This document shows positions 1 to 7,705 of a stretch of DNA of 35,084 nt, piece by piece. This stretch comes from Alphaproteobacteria bacterium. GTDB taxonomy: Bacteria > Pseudomonadota > Alphaproteobacteria > Rhodobacterales > Rhodobacteraceae. The notes under the pieces were generated by a model. That model did not search any database. It was not told where the DNA came from and worked only from the letters and a program-made list of their open reading frames with translations. Both the position numbers and the translations under genes were made by a program. Numbering within the stretch: position 1 is the first letter of the stretch; each line of letters starts with the position of its first letter. The stretch is from NCBI GenBank assembly GCA_030148665.1, contig JASBSZ010000035.1, forward strand, positions 1-35,084, written 5' to 3'.

Positions 1-1503
1 TTTACGGACGGCACCTATGACGGGCGTTACGCCTTCATGAATGACAAGGCCAACAGCCGCGTGGCGCGGGTGCGGCTCGACGTGATGAAATGCGACAAGA
101 TCATCGAACTGCCGAACCAGCACACGGTCCACGGCCTCCGAGTGCAGAAATACCCGCGCACCGGTTATGTGTTCGCCAACGGCGAGGATGGGGTGCCCCT
201 GCCCAACGACGGCAAGATCCTCGACGATCCCAAACAGTATCGTTCCATCTTCAGTGCGATCGACGGCGACACGATGAAGGTCGCCTGGCAGGTGATCGTC
301 AGCGGCAACCTCGACAACTGCGATGCCGACTATCAGGGCAAATACGCCTTTGCATCCAGCTACAACTCGGAAATGGGCATGAACCTGGCCGAGATGACCG
401 CCGCCGAGATGGACCACGTCGTGGTGTTCAACATCGCCGAGATCGAAAAGGGCGTGAAGGCCGGCGACTATCAGATGCTGAACGGCGTGCCGGTTCTGGA
501 CGGGCGCAAGGGACGCAACAAGAACTATACGCGTTACATCCCGATCCCGAACAACCCGCACGGTGTCAACGTCGCCCCGGACAAGCGCCATGTCATGATC
601 GCCGGCAAGCTGTCGCCGACGGTTTCGGTCATCGACGTGACCAAGGTGGACGCGCTGTTCGAAAAGAATGCCGATCCGCGTTCCTGCATCGTGGCCGAAC
701 CGGAACTGGGCCTTGGCCCGCTTCACACCGCGTTCGACGGCAAGGGCAACGCCTATACCACGATGTTCCTCGACAGCCAGGTCGTCAAATGGAACATCGA
801 CAAGGCGATCCGCGCCTATGCCGGCGAGGATGTCGATCCGATCCTGGCCAAGATCGACGTGCAGTACCAGCCGGGTCACAACCACTCGTCCATGGGCGAA
901 ACGCTCGAGGCCGACGGCAAGTGGCTGGTGTCGCTCAACAAGTTCTCGAAGGACCGCTTCCTCAATGCCGGCCCGCTGAAACCCGAGAACGACCAGCTGA
1001 TCGACCTGTCCGTGCCGGATGACCAGCTGAAGGTTGTCCATGACGGGCCGAACTTTGCCGAACCTCACGATGCGATCATCGTGCGGGCCGACATCGTCAA
1101 CCCGAAAAGCCTGTGGACCCGCGACGACAAGATGTTCGCCGACGCGGTCGCCCAGGCGAAAAAGGACGGCGTGGTTCTGGAAGAGGACAACAAGGTCATC
1201 CGCGACGGCAACAAGGTGCGTGTCTACATGACCTCGCAGGCCCCGGTATTCGGGCTCGAGAAATTCGAGGTCAACCAGGGCGACGAGGTGACGGTCTACA
1301 TCACCAATATCGACGATGTCGATGACGTGACCCACGGCTTCACCCTGTCGAACCACTCGATCGCGATGGAGATTGCGCCGCAGGCGACGGCGTCGGTCAC
1401 CTTCACGGCCGATCTGCCCGGTGTACACTGGTATTACTGCCAGTGGTTCTGCCACGCTCTGCACATGGAGATGCGCGGCCGGATGCTGGTCAAACCGGCC
1501 TGA
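1..1503 (+). CDS. nosZ: nitrous-oxide reductase NosZ (5'-truncated by window edge)
   Basis: Periplasmic multicopper enzyme that reduces N2O to N2, the last step of denitrification. The reading frame is open from base 1 and runs to the TGA at 1501-1503. The N-terminal Tat signal and the first CuZ histidines are therefore outside the window. The seven-bladed propeller part shows His-containing stretches typical of CuZ ligation ([31 protein letters not shown]). The C-terminal cupredoxin domain ends with the complete CuA motif C-x3-C-x3-H-x2-M, codons at 1438, 1450, 1462 and 1471. The nosX-containing neighbourhood fits the alphaproteobacterial Tat-exported clade I enzyme. nosD follows after 22 bases. 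No truncation or frameshift is seen in the visible part. The ATG at 37 is internal, not the start. Confidence 0.97.
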   Translation, partial: FTDGTYDGRYAFMNDKANSRVARVRLDVMKCDKIIELPNQHTVHGLRVQKYPRTGYVFANGEDGVPLPNDGKILDDPKQYRSIFSAIDGDTMKVAWQVIVSGNLDNCDADYQGKYAFASSYNSEMGMNLAEMTAAEMDHVVVFNIAEIEKGVKAGDYQMLNGVPVLDGRKGRNKNYTRYIPIPNNPHGVNVAPDKRHVMIAGKLSPTVSVIDVTKVDALFEKNADPRSCIVAEPELGLGPLHTAFDGKGNAYTTMFLDSQVVKWNIDKAIRAYAGEDVDPILAKIDVQYQPGHNHSSMGETLEADGKWLVSLNKFSKDRFLNAGPLKPENDQLIDLSVPDDQLKVVHDGPNFAEPHDAIIVRADIVNPKSLWTRDDKMFADAVAQAKKDGVVLEEDNKVIRDGNKVRVYMTSQAPVFGLEKFEVNQGDEVTVYITNIDDVDDVTHGFTLSNHSIAMEIAPQATASVTFTADLPGVHWYYCQWFCHALHMEMRGRMLVKPA

Positions 1504-1525
1504 TCGGATGCAGGAGAACGTCTCG

Positions 1526-2839
1526 ATGGGCAATGTCCCTTCCAGCGTGATCGGCCAGGGGCGGGTGCTGACGGCATCCGTCCTGCTGGCGGCGGCATTG
1601 CTGTCGGGCACACCGACGGCCGCCGCGCTGCGCCAGATCGTGCCGGGCAGGGGCGCGCTGATCGAGGCGGTGAAATCGGCCGAGGCGGGGGATGTCCTGC
1701 GCCTCGGTCCCGGAACCTATGCCGGCCCCATCGTCATCGACAAGCCGATGACGATCGAGGGCGCCGGCAAGGCCGTGGTTCAGGGTAACGGCAAGGGCAG
1801 CGTGATCACGGTGCGGGCGTCACGCGTGGCCATCCGCGGCCTGACGATCCGGGGATCGGGCTCGTCCAACCAGACGCTGGACAGCGCGGTCAAGCTGCCG
1901 CGCGGCTGGCGGGATGCGCGAATCGAAAACAATGTCATGCTGGGCAATCTGGTCGGCGTCGATGTTCACGGCGCAATCAATGCGCGGATTGCCGGCAACA
2001 TCATCGTCGGGCGGCGCGACAAGCGCATGAACGACCGCGGCAACGGCATCTATGTCTGGAACGCGCCCGGCCTGATCGTCGAGGACAACGACATCCGCTA
2101 TGGCCGCGACGGCATTTTCGTCAACACGAGCAACAAGGATATCTTTCGCAACAACCGCTTTCGCGACCTGCGTTTTGCAGTGCATTACATGTACACCCAC
2201 AACAGCGTGGTCAGTGGCAACATTTCGACCCGCAACCATCTGGGCTATGCGGTGATGTTTTCCGACAATGTCAGGATCACCGACAATGTCTCGCTGGATG
2301 ATCGCGACTACGGGATCATGCTGAACTATACCAACAACAGCGTGATCTCGGGCAACCTGCTGAAGGGGGTCAAGGATCGCGGCATCTTCGTCTATGACGC
2401 ACAAAAGAACCGCATCACCGGCAACCGGATCGAGGGCTGCGGCATCGGCATCCATTTCACCGCCGGCTCGGAACGCAACATCGTCAGCGGCAACGCCTTT
2501 GTCGGCAACCGCATCCAGGTGAAATATGTCGGCACCAAATGGGTGGACTGGAGCTATCAGGGCCGCGGCAACTACTGGAGCAACTTTTCCGCCTATGACC
2601 TGAACGGCGATGGCATTGCCGAGGGCATCTTTCGGCCCAATGACGCCGTTGACCGGGTGCTGTGGACACAACCGGCCGCGCGCCTGCTGCTGGGCTCGCC
2701 CGCGGTGCAGCTGGTGCGCTGGTCGCAATCGGCCTTTCCGGCGCTGCTGCCGGGCGGGGTGGTCGATCGGCATCCCCTAATGAACCCCGTCAAGATAGAC
2801 ATACCGGATTGGGAGGCACGCCATGGCAGCGGCAGCTGA
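1526..2839 (+). CDS. nosD: NosD, periplasmic copper-maturation protein of N2O reductase
   Basis: NosD is a periplasmic right-handed beta-helix protein (CASH/NosD family) that works with the NosFY ABC transporter to assemble the CuZ centre of NosZ. The 437-residue product has an N-terminal signal segment (hydrophobic run about residues 14-32, ending in an Ala-rich cleavage region). Many short repeats of the N-x-I/V-x-G-N type follow, as expected of stacked beta-helix coils. I chose the ATG at 1526 because AGGAG lies at 1512-1516, nine bases upstream. An in-frame ATG at 1508 would leave no room for a ribosome site. The open frame extends further upstream inside nosZ but that part is a shadow. 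The 3' end overlaps nosF by 17 bases, which indicates translational coupling. Confidence 0.93.
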   Translation: MGNVPSSVIGQGRVLTASVLLAAALLSGTPTAAALRQIVPGRGALIEAVKSAEAGDVLRLGPGTYAGPIVIDKPMTIEGAGKAVVQGNGKGSVITVRASRVAIRGLTIRGSGSSNQTLDSAVKLPRGWRDARIENNVMLGNLVGVDVHGAINARIAGNIIVGRRDKRMNDRGNGIYVWNAPGLIVEDNDIRYGRDGIFVNTSNKDIFRNNRFRDLRFAVHYMYTHNSVVSGNISTRNHLGYAVMFSDNVRITDNVSLDDRDYGIMLNYTNNSVISGNLLKGVKDRGIFVYDAQKNRITGNRIEGCGIGIHFTAGSERNIVSGNAFVGNRIQVKYVGTKWVDWSYQGRGNYWSNFSAYDLNGDGIAEGIFRPNDAVDRVLWTQPAARLLLGSPAVQLVRWSQSAFPALLPGGVVDRHPLMNPVKIDIPDWEARHGSGS

Positions 2840-3743
2840 GAGCAAGGGCGACATGCTCGATGTGCGCAATGTCGTCAAACGGCAGGGCACGCGCGAGACC
2901 GTCAAGGATGTCAGCCTGAGTTTGCGCGCGGGCGAACGTCTGGCGCTGCTGGGCCATAATGGCGCCGGCAAGACGACCTTGATCCGCATGATCCTGGGCC
3001 TCACCCGGATCGATGGCGGCAGCATTTCCGTCTTTGGCAATCGTCCCGGCGATGGCAAGGCGCGTCGGATCACCTCGTACCTGCCGGAATCGGTGGTATT
3101 CCACAAATCGCTCAGCGGTCTGGAACAGCTGGCGCTGTTTGCCCGCCTTGCCGGGCAGCCGGTTGACGAATGCATGCCCCTGCTCGAACGCGTCGGGCTC
3201 TCGGATGCCGCCCACCGCCGCGTCGGCACCTATTCCAAGGGCATGCGCCAGCGTCTGGGCCTTGCACAGGTCCTGCTGGGGCGTCCGCGCCTTGCCCTGC
3301 TGGACGAGCCCACCAGCGGGCTGGACCCGATCTCGCGGCATGATTTCTATGGCATCGTCGATGACATGGCCGCGCAGGGCACGGCGGTGCTGGTGTCGTC
3401 CCACGCCCTGACCGAGCTCGAGGCCCGCACCGACCGCATCGCGATCCTGCGCGCGGGCCGGCTGGTGGCGATGGACAGCCTGGAAAATCTGCGCCGCCGT
3501 GCGGGGCTGCCGATCCAGATTCGCGTGAAGGCCGCCGAGGGCCACGCCGCCGAGGTGGCGGGTTCGCTTGGTGGCAACCGGATGAATGGTTGCCGGGTGG
3601 AACTGTCCTGCCTGGCCGATCAGAAGATGGCGCGGCTGAAGGCAATCACCGCGCTGGGCGATGCGGTGGCCGACGTCGATGTCGTGCCCCCCAGCCTTGA
3701 GGATCTGTATCGTTACTATGCCGCAGGGGAGGCCGGATCATGA
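2823..3743 (+). CDS. nosF: NosF, ABC transporter ATPase for N2O reductase maturation
   Basis: Cytoplasmic ATPase subunit of the NosDFY complex, which powers assembly of the NosZ copper-sulfur centre. Of 306 residues, the first two-thirds form a standard ABC domain: Walker A GHNGAGKTT at residues 44-52, signature YSKGM at 137-141, Walker B LALLDE at 157-162 and the switch His in SSHAL at 194. The C-terminal 90 residues are an accessory domain. The ATG at 2823 has GGGAGG at 2811-2816 as ribosome site and lies inside the end of nosD. The stop overlaps the nosY start as ATGA, so nosD-nosF-nosY are coupled. The family assignment rests on motifs plus position between nosD and nosY. Confidence 0.95.
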   Translation: MAAAAESKGDMLDVRNVVKRQGTRETVKDVSLSLRAGERLALLGHNGAGKTTLIRMILGLTRIDGGSISVFGNRPGDGKARRITSYLPESVVFHKSLSGLEQLALFARLAGQPVDECMPLLERVGLSDAAHRRVGTYSKGMRQRLGLAQVLLGRPRLALLDEPTSGLDPISRHDFYGIVDDMAAQGTAVLVSSHALTELEARTDRIAILRAGRLVAMDSLENLRRRAGLPIQIRVKAAEGHAAEVAGSLGGNRMNGCRVELSCLADQKMARLKAITALGDAVADVDVVPPSLEDLYRYYAAGEAGS

Positions 3744-4564
3744 TGCGCCGCATTTTCGCAATTGCCGGGGCCGAGCTGCGCATCGCGCTGCGCAACCGCT
3801 GGATATTGATCGCGACCTCGCTGATGGTGCTGTTCTCGCTGGCGCTGACCTTTTCGGGCTCGGCCCCCACGGGCGCGCTGGGGGTCGATCTGCTGACGGT
3901 CTCGGTTGCCTCGATGACAACGCTTTCGGTCTATCTGGTGCCGTTGCTGGCGCTTCTGATGTCGTTTGACGCCATCGCGGGCGAGGTCGAACGCGGCGCG
4001 CTGGCGCTGGTGCTGACCTACCCGGTTTCGCGCGGCGAGCTGCTGGTGGGCAAGCTGGTCTCGCATCTGGTGGTGCTGTCGCTGGCGGTGTTCCTTGGCT
4101 TCGGCATTGCCGGGCTGGCCGCATGGCTGGCCGGCGGCGCCAGCGGCGAAAGCCTGGCCGCGCTGTTGCGCCTGTGCTGGAGTGCGGTTGTTCTGGGGGC
4201 CAGCTTTCTGGCGATCGGCTATGCGCTGTCCTCCGTTGCCCGCAGTTCCAGCGCCGCGGCGGGGCTGGCCATCGGGGTCTGGATCCTGTTTGTCGTGCTT
4301 TACGACCTCGGGCTTCTGGGGGCGCTGGTCTATGATGGCGGCGGATTCTTTACCCGCAAGCTGTTTCCTCTGCTGCTTGCGGCCAACCCGGCTGATGCGT
4401 TTCGCATCTTCAACCTGTCTGGCGCCGGCAAGGTGGCGCTGGCATCCGGCCTTGCCGGGGCAACGACCGGCCTGCCGACATGGGCGGTGCTGATTTCGAT
4501 GTTCGGCTGGCCGCTGGCGGTTCTGGCGCTTGCGCGTCTTGCACTGAAAAGGGTCGAGCCATGA
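3740..4564 (+). CDS. nosY: NosY, ABC-2 type membrane permease
   Basis: Membrane subunit that pairs with NosF in the NosDFY maturation transporter. The 274-residue product is strongly hydrophobic, with about six transmembrane segments (the first near residues 20-40, then clusters through residue 265). It has the cytoplasmic sequence DAIAGEVERGALALVLTYPVSR typical in style of ABC-2 permeases. The start overlaps the nosF stop by four bases (ATGA), and the stop overlaps the nosL start in the same way. The substrate is not shown by the sequence; published work on this complex points to a sulfur species or copper delivery route for CuZ. Confidence 0.94.
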   Translation: MMRRIFAIAGAELRIALRNRWILIATSLMVLFSLALTFSGSAPTGALGVDLLTVSVASMTTLSVYLVPLLALLMSFDAIAGEVERGALALVLTYPVSRGELLVGKLVSHLVVLSLAVFLGFGIAGLAAWLAGGASGESLAALLRLCWSAVVLGASFLAIGYALSSVARSSSAAAGLAIGVWILFVVLYDLGLLGALVYDGGGFFTRKLFPLLLAANPADAFRIFNLSGAGKVALASGLAGATTGLPTWAVLISMFGWPLAVLALARLALKRVEP

Positions 4565-5199
4565 TCAGATACGCACTTCTCGTGGCTGTGGCCCTGCTGG
4601 CGGGATGCCGGGACGATACCACCGCCAGCATGCCTCCGCCGGCGCCGGTCACCGATGATACGGTTGCCTATTTCTGCCACATGCTGCTGGTCAACATGCC
4701 GGGCCCCAAGGCGCAGATCATCCTGGAAGGGGTGGACGAGCCGCTGTTCTTTGCCCAGGTGCGCGATGGTGTGGCCTACATGAAACAGCCCGAGCGCACG
4801 GCCCCGATCCTGGCATTCTACGTCAGCGACATGGCCCGTGCCCAAAGCTGGGAAAAGCCGGGGCGCAACAACTGGACCGACGGCAGGAAGGCATTCTATG
4901 TCGTCGGTGCCGATGTCAGGGGCGGCATGGGGGCACCTGAACTGGCACCTTTTGCCAGGCGCGAGGATGCCGAGAAATTCGCCCGCGAAAAGGGTGGCAA
5001 GGTGCTGGCCTTTGATTCCATCCCCGACGACGCGGTGTTGCGGGCGCTCGACCGCCCTGCAATGGATCCCGCCATGAACATGAAACCGGGGATGGACATG
5101 GGCGCTGGTGACATGGGCGCAGCTGACAAGGCGACCCCCGGAACAGGAATGAACCCGGAAAACGGCATGAGCCCGGCCGGAAACATGAAAGGGAACTGA
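4561..5199 (+). CDS. nosL: NosL, outer-membrane/periplasmic copper chaperone lipoprotein
   Basis: NosL binds Cu(I) and hands it to the NosZ assembly machinery. The start at 4561 is fixed by the ATGA overlap with nosY. It gives a 212-residue lipoprotein with lipobox LLAGC (lipidated Cys16). The family's copper motif is present as C39-H40-M41 in YFCHMLLVNMPGP, followed by the usual NosL core to about residue 165. Odd feature: the last 45 residues are an extension very rich in Met, with Gly, Asp, Asn and Pro (spaced NM, DM and GM pairs), which I do not recognise as part of the usual core. Such Met arrays can bind Cu(I), but that role here is inference. nosX starts five bases after the stop. Confidence 0.93.
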   Translation: MIRYALLVAVALLAGCRDDTTASMPPPAPVTDDTVAYFCHMLLVNMPGPKAQIILEGVDEPLFFAQVRDGVAYMKQPERTAPILAFYVSDMARAQSWEKPGRNNWTDGRKAFYVVGADVRGGMGAPELAPFARREDAEKFAREKGGKVLAFDSIPDDAVLRALDRPAMDPAMNMKPGMDMGAGDMGAADKATPGTGMNPENGMSPAGNMKGN

Positions 5200-5204
5200 A
5201 CGAA

Positions 5205-6176
5205 ATGACAGGACTGACGGAAAAATCGCCCCGCTTTCCCTCGCGTCGCAGGTTCATTGCCATTGGTGCCGCCGCGGCCGGCGTTGCCGCCCTGCCCGGA
5301 ACATCGCGCGCGCGTGTGCCTGTCGCCACCTGGCGCGGTATCGCGCTGGGCGCCGATGCCAGCGCAACCCTTGCCGGGATAAGCCAGTCGCAGGCGCGTC
5401 CGCTGTTTGCCCGCATGGAGGCCGAGCTTGGCCGTCTTGAGGACATCTTCAGCCTCTATCAGGCGCAATCGGCCCTGTCGCGCCTGAATCGCCTGGGTCG
5501 CCTGCGCAACCCGCCGCCCGAACTGCTGGAGCTGCTTTCCCTGTCGGATACCATCCATGCCGCCACCGAGGGCGCCTTTGACCCGACGGTGCAGCCGCTG
5601 TGGTCGCTGTATGCAGACGCGGTCATGCGCAACCGGATGCCGCGCGAAAGCGAAATTCGCGCGGCGCGCCAGCGTATCGGTTGGCAGGCGCTGCGCTATG
5701 ACAGCGATCTGGTGGAATTCGCGCGCCCCGGCATGGCGCTGACGCTGAACGGTATCGCTCAGGGTTATGTCACCGACCGGATTACCGAGCTGCTGCGTGC
5801 GCGCGGCTTTGGCAACATACTGATCGACATGGGCGAGATCCGTGCCAGCGGCACGCGTCCGGGTGGCGGGCCGTGGCGCGCTGGTATTGCCGACCCCGAC
5901 GGTGGCGTGCTGCCGCTGCGGATCGGGCTGAGCGATCGTGCATTGGCAACCTCGGCGCCGGCTGCTACGGTTCTGGACAGTGCCGGGCGTATCGGCCACA
6001 TCTTTGACCCGCGCCCGGCTGCAACCGGAACCAGATGGCGGCAGGTGACCGTCTCGGCCGATCGTGCGGCGCTGGCCGACGGTCTGGCGACCGCGCTGTG
6101 CCTGTTGCCGCGCAAGGCCATTGCGCGCGCGATCGGCAGCTTTGCCACGGCGAAGGTTGAAAAACTGATTTCCTGA
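5205..6176 (+). CDS. nosX: NosX, ApbE-like FAD:protein FMN transferase
   Basis: Periplasmic flavin transferase that attaches FMN covalently to a threonine of NosR, the electron-supply protein for N2O reduction (family knowledge). The 323-residue product begins with a twin-arginine signal (SRRRFIAIGAAAAG, residues 13-26; cleavage near residue 36). It contains ApbE-family landmarks: NGIAQGYVTDR, the LIDMGEIRASG turn, GHIFDPR and the metal/FAD-site segment SADRAALADGLATAL near the C-terminus. The nosR target gene should lie upstream of this window. nosL ends five bases before the ATG, so this is the last gene of the nosZDFYLX operon. General ApbE is the alternative; the position favours NosX. 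Confidence 0.93.
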   Translation: MTGLTEKSPRFPSRRRFIAIGAAAAGVAALPGTSRARVPVATWRGIALGADASATLAGISQSQARPLFARMEAELGRLEDIFSLYQAQSALSRLNRLGRLRNPPPELLELLSLSDTIHAATEGAFDPTVQPLWSLYADAVMRNRMPRESEIRAARQRIGWQALRYDSDLVEFARPGMALTLNGIAQGYVTDRITELLRARGFGNILIDMGEIRASGTRPGGGPWRAGIADPDGGVLPLRIGLSDRALATSAPAATVLDSAGRIGHIFDPRPAATGTRWRQVTVSADRAALADGLATALCLLPRKAIARAIGSFATAKVEKLIS

Positions 6177-6236
6177 GGGCCCAGGCCCCGCGTGATGACA
6201 TCGATGCGTCGGGCGGCCCGGTTGAAGGGGGCGCAC

Positions 6237-6683
6237 ATGCATCTGAATGCCTTTACAGATTTCGGTCTGCGGGTTCTGATGCGCCTGGCCGGCGAGCCCG
6301 CCCGCACCTTTTCCGCGCGCGAACTGTCCGAGGAATTCGACGTTTCGCGTCATCATCTGAACAAGGTGATCGCAACCATGGCAAGGGCCGGCCTTGTCGC
6401 GACACGGCGTGGCCATGGCGGCGGTATCGCGCTGGCGCGATCGGCCCGAGACATCACACTGGGGCAGGTGGTGCGGGTGCTGGAACGCAGAACCGCACTG
6501 GTCGAGTGCTTTCGCGCCGACGGGGGAAAATGTTCGCTCAGGCATGGCTGCCTGCTGGCGCGTCATCTCGAGGCGGCGCGCGCGCGGTTTCTGCAGGCCC
6601 TGGATGAGGTCAACCTTGCGCAATGCGCCTTTGATCCGGCGCATCTGATCCCGCGTCAGCCGGCCGGACCGTCACCGCAGTGA
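6237..6683 (+). CDS. Rrf2-family regulator, NsrR-like
   Basis: A 148-residue winged-helix regulator that opens with HLNAFTDFGLRVLMRLA, very close to the start of NsrR/Rrf2 proteins. The helix-turn-helix covers about residues 25-55 (ELSEEFDVSRHHLNKVI). The wing RRGHGGG follows. Three cysteines spaced C-x7-C-x5-C (VECFRADGGKC-SLRHGC) occupy the place of the Fe-S cluster ligands of NsrR. NsrR proteins sense nitric oxide and repress NO-detoxification or denitrification genes. I chose the ATG at 6237 because AAGGGGG lies seven to thirteen bases upstream and the Rrf2 homology begins there; an earlier ATG at 6192 adds 15 non-homologous residues. It lies 60 bases after nosX. Whether it is truly NsrR or another Fe-S Rrf2 protein cannot be settled here. 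Confidence 0.85.
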   Translation: MHLNAFTDFGLRVLMRLAGEPARTFSARELSEEFDVSRHHLNKVIATMARAGLVATRRGHGGGIALARSARDITLGQVVRVLERRTALVECFRADGGKCSLRHGCLLARHLEAARARFLQALDEVNLAQCAFDPAHLIPRQPAGPSPQ

Positions 6684-7101
6684 AATACCGCCCCCGGATC
6701 GCATGTGATCCGGTTTGCGCGGGATCCCGCCCGAGGCTGCGCGAATCTGCCCCCGGACGGACCTTGCGCGAATCCTTCGACGATATGAATCGCCGTTTCA
6801 GCCGGCCAGTCGGCCGCCGGACGCGGGCGCGGCCCTGGCGTATCTGCGTGCCGGCACGGTGGTGTTGACCGTTTTCGTCACGCTCTTGCCGCAATCGCCC
6901 GGTCATGCGGCCGGATATGGCCCGACAGCATGAACTGGGGTTCAAAACCCTCGATCCAAAGATCAAAAACGCGGTTTGATCCCTGGGCCAATTTCCCCGG
7001 CTGCCGGGCCGGCCTAGGTCAGGGTCATCGAAACCGGCGCAACTGTCGGAACGTGAAAAGCAAAACACGACACACAACGAACCCTTGAAAGGATACGAAC
7101 C
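6684..7101. other. 418 bp intergenic stretch with an AT-rich dyad
   Basis: I find no supportable gene between the Rrf2 regulator and the Gly/Met-rich protein. Short open frames on the + strand (for example 6715-6933) lack a ribosome site and homology. The last 150 bases are less GC-rich. They hold a small hairpin GGGTT-CAA-AACCC near 6940-6952 and a 7 bp perfect dyad at 6961-6981. This is the likely promoter region of the next gene, but I cannot mark a convincing -35/-10 pair. Confidence 0.6.
6961..6981. promoter_or_regulatory. GATCAAA-N7-TTTGATC inverted repeat, possible operator
   Basis: Perfect 7 bp inverted repeat with a 7 base spacer (AACGCGG), 120 bases upstream of the small secreted protein. 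A second dyad AAAC-GCG-GTTT is nested inside. It contains the TTGAT/ATCAA half-sites of FNR/Nnr boxes, but in the wrong order and spacing, so I do not call it an FNR site. The binding factor is unknown. Confidence 0.4.
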
Positions 7102-7560
7102 ATGAAACTCCTGACCCTGACCACGATCGCCGCCCTGTCCGCCTTTGCCGTGTCGGCCAACGCGCACGAAACGACCACTCCGAACGGCACCCCCGATGCC
7201 GACATGGTTGCCAAGGCGCAGGCGCTGCATGACGCGGCGACGACCCAGAAACACAAGATGACCCAGGAAGAGCTGGCCGCGATGATCCAGGAAATGCAGG
7301 CCAACAAGGATGCCGCCATGGCCAAGGCGCAGGACCGCATGGGCAACATGGACAAGGCCGGCGCCATGCAGGGCATGAAGGACGCCGCCACCGGAATGGC
7401 GGCAGGCATGTCGGGCGGCAATGGCGGTAATGCCGGCGGCATGGGCGGCATGGGCGGCGCGGGCGGTAATGCCGGCGGCAATGGCGGCGGCATGGGCGGT
7501 GCTGGTGGCAATGGCGGTGGCATGGGTGGTGCCGGCGGCATGGGCGGCATGACCAACTGA
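7102..7560 (+). CDS. small secreted Gly/Met/Asn-rich protein, function unknown
   Basis: I do not recognise this 152-residue protein. It has a clear Sec signal peptide (MKLLTLTTIAALSAFAVSANA, cleavage before HETTT). A polar, helix-forming middle region of about 75 residues follows (Met, Lys, Gln and Ala rich). The tail of about 50 residues consists of GGNGG, GGMGG and GGAGG units. AAAGGA lies about ten bases before the ATG. The tail coding DNA is internally repetitive (GGCGGCATGGGCGGC-type units), so slippage could vary its length between strains. It sits alone between the nos cluster and a terminator shared with ptsP. The Met content and the neighbouring nosL tail raise the idea of periplasmic copper binding, but nothing in the sequence proves it. 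Confidence 0.8.
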   Translation: MKLLTLTTIAALSAFAVSANAHETTTPNGTPDADMVAKAQALHDAATTQKHKMTQEELAAMIQEMQANKDAAMAKAQDRMGNMDKAGAMQGMKDAATGMAAGMSGGNGGNAGGMGGMGGAGGNAGGNGGGMGGAGGNGGGMGGAGGMGGMTN

Positions 7561-7640
7561 TCCCCCCGGGGGAAACCGGGCCGGGTTTTCGGCCTGTCCC
7601 CCTGGCGCCCGGGGCCGACCCTCTCCGCGCGCCACACAAG

Positions 7641-7671
7641 GAAACACCCTGCGCGATGCGTGGGGTGTTTC
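7641..7671. terminator. bidirectional terminator-like hairpin between convergent genes
   Basis: Perfect 9 bp inverted repeat GAAACACCC / GGGTGTTTC (7641-7649 and 7663-7671) with a 13 base loop. It lies 80 bases after the Gly/Met-rich gene and 35 bases beyond the stop of ptsP on the other strand. The arms end in TTTC in both directions. A location between convergent genes supports a shared terminator. Confidence 0.7.
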
Positions 7672-7705
7672 TCGTTCTGGGCGCCGTGCTGTGCGCCGCT
7701 GCGTG

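Noticed and set aside
1820..2773. 317-codon open frame on the - strand opposite nosD
   Set aside because: Shadow of a GC-rich gene; no homology, no ribosome site, and NosD on the + strand is unambiguous.
4896..6644. 582-codon - strand frame opposite nosL, nosX and the Rrf2 gene
   Set aside because: Low-complexity Arg/Gln/Gly-rich translation spanning three recognised genes; a codon-bias artefact.
6715..6933. 72-codon frame ending in a signal-peptide-like stretch
   Set aside because: No ribosome site and no mature domain after the putative cleavage site; probably chance.
6961..6981. FNR/NnrR box
   Set aside because: Half-sites are present but in reversed order and with 7 base spacing; it does not fit TTGAT-N4-ATCAA.
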